Below, piece after piece: positions 55,853 through 64,000 of a DNA stretch of 64,000 nt; position 1 is the stretch's first letter, and every line of letters begins with the position of its first letter. The notes beneath the pieces are model-generated. The model had not been told where the DNA came from and did not search any database. It worked only from the letters and a program-made list of their open reading frames with translations. The stretch lies in assembly GCF_937616625.2 (NCBI RefSeq), contig NC_065570.1, forward strand, positions 16,812,001 to 16,876,000, given 5' to 3'. Both the position numbers and the translations under genes were made by a program. The DNA is from Mercurialis annua (lineage: Eukaryota > Streptophyta > Magnoliopsida > Malpighiales > Euphorbiaceae).

Positions 55853-58800
55853 CCAATCCAAATGTTTAAATCGTTACGAAACAAATGCTAACGTTTCACA
55901 TTTTTGGCGATTTAAGCCAAATGTTTAAAACGTTACGAAAAAAATTCTAACGTTTCCCCTTTTTAGTGATTTAAGCCAAACGTTTAAAATGTTACGAAAC
56001 AAATCCTAAAGATTCAGTGTTTTAGCGATTTAAGAAAAACGTTTAAAACGTTACGAAACAAATCCAAACGTTTCCCATTTTTAAAGGTTTAAACCAAACG
56101 TTTACAAATATTACAAAACAAATCCAAATGTTTCAACTTTTTAACAATTTGAGTCAAACATTTAAAACATTACAAAACAATCCAAACGATTAAAACGTTA
56201 AGAAATAAATCCTAAAATTTCACCTTTTTAGCGATTTAAGCCAAACGTTTAAAACGTTACGAAACAGATCCTAACGTTTCACCTTTTTAGCGAATTAAGC
56301 AAAACGTTTAAAACGTTACGAAACAAATTCAAACGTTTCCCCTTTTTAGAGAATTAAGCCAAACGTTTACAAACGTTATGAAACAAATCCAAACGTTGAA
56401 CCTTTTTAGCGATTTAAACCAAACGTTTAAATCATTATGAAACCAATCCAAACATTTAAAACGTTACGAAATAAATCCTAATATTTCCTCATTTTAGCGA
56501 ATTAAGCCAAACATTTAGATAATTTCAAAATAAATTCAAACGTTTAAAACTTTAAAAAGCAAATCGTTTCACCTTTTTAGAAATTAAAGCTAAACATTTT
56601 AAACATTAGGAAACAAATCCAAATGTTTCACCATTTTAGAGATTTAAGCAAAATTTTTAAAATGTTACGAAACAAATCCAAATGTTTAAAATGTTACGAA
56701 ACAAATACTAAACCTTCACCTTTTTAGTGATTTAAGCCAAACGATTAAAACATTATGAAACAAATCCTAAAATTTCACCTTTTTAATGATTTAAGACGGA
56801 CGTTTAAAACGTTACGAAATAAATCCAAACGCTTAGAACGTTACGTAACAAATCCTACCGTTTCACCTTTATAGCAATTTAAGCTAAAAGTTTAAAACGT
56901 TACGAAACAAATCCTAACGTTTCACATTTTTAGCGATATAAGCCAAACGTTTAAAACATTACAAAACAAATCCAAACGTTTAAAATGTTACAAAACAAAT
57001 CCAAATGTTTTAGATTTTTAGCAATTTAAGCCAAACGTTTAATACGTTACGAAACCAATCCAAATGTTTATAATGTTACGAAATAAATCCAAACGTTTCA
57101 GCTATTTAGCGACTTAAGCCAAACGTTTAAAAACGATACAAAATAAATCAAAACGTTTCACCTTTTTAGCGATTTCAGCCAAACGTTTAAAACATTACGA
57201 AACTAATCTAGACGTTTAAGACGTTATAAAACAAATCCTAACGTTTCACCTTTTTGGAGATATAAGCCAAACATTTAAAATGTTACGAAACAAATCCAAA
57301 TGTTTTAAACGTTACGTTACAAATCCTAACGTTTCACCTTTTTAGCGGTTTAAGTGAAACGTTTAAAACGTGTCAAAACAGATTCAAACGCATAAAACAT
57401 TACGAAACAAGTCCTAAACTTTCATCTTTTTAGTGATTTAAGCGAAACGTTTAGAAACGTTACGAAACAAATCCAAACGTTTATAATGTTATGAAACAGT
57501 TCCAAACGTTTCACCTATTTAGAAAGAAATCCTAATGTTTCACCCTTTTAGCGATTTAAGACAAACGTTTAAAACATTACGAAACAAATCCAAATGGTTA
57601 AAACGTTACGTAACAAATCCTAATCTTTCGCCTTTTAGCGATTTAAGTCAAACGCTTAAAATGTTACGAAACCAATCCAAACATTTAAAACATTACGAAA
57701 TAAATACAAACGATTCCACTTTTTGGAGGTTTAAGCCAAACTATTGCAAACATTACAAATCAAATCCAAACGTTTCACTTTTTTAGCGATTTAAGCCAAA
57801 CGTTTAAAACGTTACAAAACCATTCCAAACGTTTAAAATGTAATGAAACAAACCGTATCGTTTTACCTTCATAGCGATTTAAGCCAAAAGTTTAAAACGT
57901 TACGAAACAAATCCTAATGTCTTACCTTTTTAGCGATTTAAGCCAAATGTTTAAAACGTTACGAAAGAAATATTAACGTTTCACCTTTTCTGAGGTTTAA
58001 GCCACACGTTTACAAACATTATGAAACAAATCCAAACGTTTCACCTTTTTAGTAATTTTAGCCCAACGTTTAAAATGTACGAAACCAATCCAAACATTTA
58101 AAATGTTACGAAATAAATCCAAAAGTTTCACCTTTTTAGCAATTTAGGTCAAATGTTTACAAACGTTATGAAACAAATTCAAATATTCCACCTTTTTTGC
58201 GATTTAAGCCAAACGTTTAAAACATTACGAAACTAATCCAAATGTCTAAAACATTACAAAACAAATCCTATCGTTTCACCTTTTTAACGATTTAAGCCAA
58301 ACGCTTAAAACGTTACAAAACAAATCCAAATGTTTAAAACGTTACGTAACAAATCCTAACGTTCCACCTTTTTAGCAATTTGACCCAAACATTTAATACG
58401 GTTCGAAACAATTCCAAACGTTTAAAACATTATGAAACAAATCCAAAGCCAAATGTTTACAAACATTAGGAAACAAACCTAAACGTTTCCCCTTTTTAGC
58501 GATTTATGCAAAACGTTTAAACAGTTAAAAAAACAATCCAAATGTTTAAGACTTTACTAAACAAATCCTTACGTTCCACATTTTTTGCGATTTAAGCCAA
58601 ACGTTTAAAACGTTACGAAACAAATCCTAACATTTCCCCTTTTTAGTGATTTAAGCCAAACGTTTAATACGTTACGAAACAAATCCTAAAGATTCACTGT
58701 TTTAGCGAGTTAGGAAAAACATTTAAAACGTTATGAAAGAAATCCAAAAGTCTAACCTTTTTGAAGGTTTAAGCCAAACGTTTACAAACATTACAAAACA

Positions 58801-61800
58801 AATCCAAATGTTTCAACTTTTTAGCGATTTATGCCAAACGTTTAAAACATTACGAAACAATCCAAACGATTAAAACGTTAAGAAACAAATCCTAACATTT
58901 CACTTTTTTAGCGATTTAAGCCAAACGTTTAAAACATTGGGAAACAGATCCTAACGTTTCACCTTTTTAGCGAATAAAGCCAAACGTTTAAAACATTACG
59001 AAACAAATTCAAACGTTTCCCCTTTTTAGAAAATTAAGCCAAACGTTATGAAACAAATCCAAACGTTGAACCTTTTTAGCGATTTAAGCTAAACGTTTAA
59101 ATCGTTATGAAACCAATCCAAACATTTAAAACGTTACGAAACACATCCTAATCTTTCCCCATTTTAGCAAATTAAGCCAAACATTTAGAACATTTTGAAA
59201 CAAATCCAAACGTTTAAAACGTTAGAAAGCAAATCCAAACGTTTCACCTTTTTAGAAATTTAAGCAAAACATTTTAAACATTAGGAAACAAATCCAAACG
59301 GTTCACCTTTTTAGCGATTTAAGCAAAAAATTTAAAATGTTACGAAACAAGTCCAAACGTTTAAAACATTACGAAAAAATACTAAAGCTTCACCTTTTTA
59401 GTGATTTAAGCCAAACGTTTAAAACGTTACAAAAAAAATCCTAAAGTTTCACCTTTTTAAAGATTTAAGAAAGACGTTTAAAACGTTACGAAACAAATCC
59501 AAACGCTTAGAACGTTACGTAACAAATCCTACTGTTTCACCTTTCTTAGCAATTTGAGCTAAAAGTTTAAAACGTTACGAAACAAATCGTAACGTTTCAC
59601 ATTTTTGGCGATATAAGCGAAACGTTTAAAACATTACAAAACAAATCCAAACGTTTAAAACGTTACGAAACAAATCAAAATGTCTCACATTTTTAGCAAT
59701 TTAAGCCAGACGTTTAATACGTTATGAAACCAATCCAAATGTTTAAAACGTTATGAAATAAATCCAAACGTTTCACCTTTTTAGCGATTTAAGCCAAACG
59801 TTTAAAAACGATACAAAATAAATCAAAATGTTTCACCTTTTTTGCGATTTAAGCCAAACATTTAAAACGTTACGAAACCAATCTAGAAGTTTAAGACGTT
59901 ATGAAAGAAATGCTAACGTTTCACCTTTTTGGAGATATAAGCCAAACGATTAAAATGTTACGAAACAAATCTAACTTTTAAGACGTTATGAAACAAATCC
60001 TAACATTTCACCTTTTTGGAGATATAAGCCAAACATTCAAAATGTTACGAAACCAATCTAAATGCTTATGACGTTATGAAACAAATCCTAACGTTTCACC
60101 TTTTTAGCGGTTTAAACGTAACGTTTAAAACGTTTCAAAACAAATCCACACGCTTAAAATGTTACGAAACAAATCCTAAACTTTTACCTTTTTTAGTGAT
60201 TTAAGCCAAACGTTTACAAACGTTACGAAAAAAATCCAAACATTTCACCTTTTTATCAATTTAATCCAAACGTTTAAGATGTTACGAAATAAATTCAAAC
60301 GTTTAAACGGTTACGAAACAAATCCAAAAATTTTCACCTTTTTAGAAATTAAAGCTAAACTTTTTAAACATTAGGAAACAAATCCAAAGGTTTAAAACGT
60401 TACGAAACAAATCCTAACGTTTCCCCTTTTTAGAGATTTAACACAAACGTTTAAAACGCAACGAAACAAACCTAATTATTCACTATTTTAACGATTTAAG
60501 CAAAACATTTAAAACGTTACGAAACAAATCCAAATGTTTCACCTTTTTTGAGGTTTAAACAAAAATTTTACAAACATTACAAAACAAATCCAAATGTTTC
60601 ACCTTTTTAGCGATTTAAACCAAACATTTTAAACGTCTTGAAACAATCCAAACGTTTAAAACGTTACGAAACAAATCCTAACGTTTCACCTTTTTGGCGA
60701 TTTATGCCAAACGTTTAAAACATTACGAAACAGATCCTAACGTTTCCCCTTTGTAGCGACTTAAGCCAAACGTTTAAAACGTTACGAAACAAATCCAAAT
60801 ATTTCACCTTTTTAGCGATTTAAGCCAAATGTTTACAAACGTTATAAAACAAATCCAAACGTTTCCCCTTTTGAGCGATATAAGTCAAACGTTTAAATCG
60901 TTACAAAATCAATCCAAAAGTTTAAAGCGATACGAAAAAAATCTTAACGTTTTCCCATTTTAGCGAATTAAGCCAAACGTTTAGAACATTTCGAAATAAT
61001 TCGAAACGTTTAAAACGTTACGAAGCAAATCTAAACGTTTCACCTTTTTAGAAAAATAAGCTTAACATTTTAAGCATTAGGAAATAAAATCCAAACGTTT
61101 AACATTTTTAGCAATTTAAGCCAAATGTTTAAAACGTTACGAAACAAATTCAAACGTTTAAAAAGTTACGAAATAAATACTAAAGTTTCACCTTTTTAGT
61201 GGTTAAGCCAAACTTTTAAAAAGTTACGAAACAAATCCTAATGTTTCACCATTTTAAAGATTTAAGCTGAACGTTTAAAACGTTACAAAACAAATCCAAA
61301 CGTTTAAAACGTTACATAACAAATCCTAACGTTTCACCTTTTTAGCAATTTCAGCCAAAAGCTTAAAAAGTTACGAGACAAAATCTAACGTTTCACCTTT
61401 TTAGCGATTTAAGCCAAACATTTAAAACGTTTCCAAACAAACCCAAACGTTTAAAATGTTTCGAAACAAATCCAAATGTTTCATATTTTTAGCAATTTAA
61501 GCCAAACGTTTAAAACGTTACGAAACCAATCAAAATGTTTAAAACGTTACGAAACAAATCCAAACATTTCACCTTTTTAGCGATTTAAGCAAAACGTTTA
61601 AAATCGTTACAAAACAAATCAAACGTTTCACCTTTTTTGCAATTTAAGCCAAACGTTTAAAACGTTACGAAACCAATCCAGACATTTAAAACGTTGCGAA
61701 ACCAATCGTAACGTTTCACCTTTTTAAGAATTTAATACAAAAATTTAAAATGTAACGAGACAAATCCAAATTGTGTTACGTTACGTAACAAATCCTAACG

Positions 61801-62503
61801 TTTCACCTTTTTAGCGGTTTAAGCGAAACGTTTATAACGGTACGAAACAAATCCAAAGGTTTAAAACGTTACGAAACAAAATGTTTCCGCTTTTTAGCGA
61901 TTTAAGCCAATCGTTTAAAACGTTATGAAACAAATCATAATGTTTCACTGTTTTAGCGACATAAGCAAAAGGTTTAAAACGTTATGAAACAAATCCAAAT
62001 GTTTCCCCTTTTTTGAGCTTTAAGCCAAACATTTACAAATATTACAAAACAAATCCAAATGTTTCCCCTTTTTAGCGATTTAAATCAAACATTTTAAACG
62101 TTTCGAAAAAATTCAAACGTTTAAAAAGTTACGAAACAAATCCTAACATTTCACCTTTTAGCGATTTAAGCAAAATGTTTCCCCTTTGTAGCGATTTAAG
62201 CCAAACGTTTAAAACGTTACGCAACAAATCCAAACATTTCACCTTTTTATCGATTTAAGCCAAATGTTTACAAACGTTATAAAACAAATCCAAACGTTTC
62301 AGCGTTTTAGCGATCTAAACCAAACGTTTAAATCGTTACGAAATCAATCCAAACGTTTAAAACGATACGAAAAAAATCCTAACGTTTCCCCATTGTAGCG
62401 AATTAAGCCAGACGTTTACGACATTTTGAAATAATTCGAAACGTTTAAAACGTTACGAAGAAAATCCAAACGTTTCACCTTTTTAAACGTTATGAAGCAA
62501 ATC
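55853..62503. repeat. Satellite array, block 6
   Basis: A/B satellite. 55853 to about 60985 is colinear with about 42295-47690, and about 61.3-62.5 kb resembles 31-32 kb. Marker variants recur 2.7 kb apart (TTTAAGACGTTAT/GGAGATATAA at about 57206 and 59880). The frames at 55743 and 57535 are satellite shadows. Confidence 0.94.
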
Positions 62504-62861
62504 CAAGTCTCAGAAAATCTCAAAAAGGTCACTAAAGTCAATTTTCTTACAAAATGGTCACTGAATTATACCTTTTATTACAAAAGGGTTCACCCATATA
62601 AAACGACGTAAAACCTGACATTTTTGCTCCCGTGGCAAGCCAAAATTACAAAAAGGAACATAGTTCAGTGACCTTTTTATAATAAAAGGAATAACCCAAT
62701 GATTTTTTTGAAGTTCACAAAAAGATTAGTGTTCTTTTCGTAACAATGGAAATATTTTTATAATAAAACGTATAGTTCAGTGACCACTTTGTAAGAAAAT
62801 TGACTTTAGTGACCTTTTTGAAAATTCCTGAGACTTGAGTAACTCAGGGAGTTTAATATCC
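62504..62861. mobile_element. Small TIR element (MITE-like), left end incomplete
   Basis: Inverted repeats of about 67 bp, CAAGTCTCAG...GGTCACTAAAGTCAATTTTC at 62504-62570 and the reverse at about 62770-62838, enclose about 200 bp of AT-rich non-coding DNA with internal AGTTCAGTGACC repeats. On the right the element continues through 62861 (GGATATTAAACTCCCTGAG in reverse), absent on the left. The left terminus therefore seems lost, with some satellite. The superfamily is uncertain; a MULE-type or similar MITE is possible. No transposase. Confidence 0.75.
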
Positions 62862-64000
62862 TATAAGCTAAACATTATAAACATTAAGAAACAAATCCAA
62901 ACGTTTCACCTTTTTAGCGATTTAAGCCAAACGTTTATACGTTATGAAACAAATCCAAACGTTTAAAACGTTATGAAACAAATACTACTACTTCACCTTG
63001 TTAGTGATTTAAGCCAAACGTTTAAAACGTTACGAAACAAAGCCTAATGTTTCACCTTATTAAAGATTTAAGCCAAACGTTTAAAACGTTACAAACAAAT
63101 CCAAACGTTTAAAATGTTACGAAACAAATACTAAAGTTTCACCTTTTTAGTGATTTAAGCCAAATGTTTAAAATGTTACGAAACAAATCCTAACGTTTCA
63201 CCTTTTTAATGATTTAAGCCAAACGTTTAAAACATTTTGAAACAAATTCTAATGTTTAAAACGTTACGTAACAAATCCTAATTTTTCACCTTTTTAGCAA
63301 TTTAAGCCAAAAGTTTAAAGCGTTTCGAAAAAAATCCCAACGTTTCACCTTTTTAGCGACTTAAGCAAAACATTTAAAACGTTACAAAACAAATCCAAAT
63401 GTTTAAAACGTTACGAAACAAATCCAAAGGTTTGATATTTTTAGCAATTTAAGCCAAACGTTTAAAACGTTACGAAACCAATCGAAATGTTTAAAAAGTT
63501 ACAAAACAAATCCAAACATTTCACCTTTTTAAAGTTTTAAGCCAAACATTTAAAAACGTTCCAAACCAAATCCAAACGTTTCACCGTTTTAGCGATTTAA
63601 GTCAAACGTTTAAAACGTTACGAAAACCAATCCAGACATTTAAAAGGTTACGAAACAAATCGTAATGTTTCATCTTTATAGCGGCTTAAGCCAAATGTTT
63701 AAAATGTTGCGAAACAAATCCAAATGTTTTATACGTTAAGCAACAAATCCTAACGTTTCACCTTTTTAGCGGTTTAAGCCAAACGTTTAAAACAATTTAA
63801 AAAAATCCAAATGTTTAAAACGTTACGAAACAAATCCTAACGTTTCCCCTTTTTAGCGATTTAAGCCAAACGTTTAAAACTTTATGAATCAAATCCTAAG
63901 TAATCATAACGATTCACTATTTTAGCGACTTAAGCAAAACGTTTAAAACGTTACGAAACAAATCCAAATATTTCACCTTTTTTTAGGGTTAAGCAAAACG
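62862..64000. repeat. Satellite array, block 7 (continues past right edge)
   Basis: The same A/B satellite to the end of the window, with GATTCACTATTTTAGCGACT and TTTTTTTAGGGTTAAG variants near 63910-64000 like those near 34590-34670 and 37042-37120. No genes. Confidence 0.94.

Overview
This window is plant nuclear DNA, probably from an angiosperm and most likely a eudicot. The evidence is long LTR retrotransposons with an initiator-Met tRNA primer site, a Mutator-like element carrying PB1-like, SWIM and zinc-knuckle segments plus a GRF zinc-finger gene, and a large AT-rich satellite array with heavily decayed CpG sites. It looks like heterochromatin. I found no ordinary host gene; the only genes belong to a DNA transposon. 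Nearly all long reading frames are accidental frames in satellite or LTR DNA.

Layout. Positions 1-2699 hold a minus-strand LTR running off the left edge. It abuts a plus-strand LTR relic (2700-3260 and 13523-14893), which is split by a complete non-autonomous retrotransposon (LARD) at 3261-13517. The LARD has 2.8-2.9 kb LTRs, a primer binding site, a polypurine tract, a perfect TTGAA target duplication and no coding capacity. From 14894 onward the background is a satellite built from alternating 30-bp and 29-bp modules with kilobase-scale higher-order repeats. Related insertions interrupt it: a one-LTR truncated element (22869-27023), a solo LTR (28010-30931), a half LTR (35356-36913), an internal-LTR-internal fragment (37371-41214), a Mutator-like element (48588-55843) carrying its own nested solo LTR (52607-55459), and two small TIR-bearing DNA-element remnants (21305-21518 and 62504-62861).

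How the parts relate. The Mutator-like element has 270-bp terminal inverted repeats and a perfect 9-bp target duplication. Its transposase is a pseudogene lacking the catalytic core. Its four in-frame stops are all explicable by C-to-T changes. On the opposite strand a two-exon, 105-residue GRF zinc-finger/membrane-anchor gene remains open.

The LTR family is the most interesting part. Its copies share a TATA-like box, a splice donor near the start and acceptors near the end, which suggests a spliced leader intron of about 2.3-2.4 kb inside the LTR. They also share a short hairpin whose stem shows compensatory changes between subfamilies. Two modules appear swapped between subfamilies: a palindrome-rich U3 and a triplicated motif downstream of the hairpin. 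All percentages, ages and family assignments would need alignment; I give only what can be read by eye.
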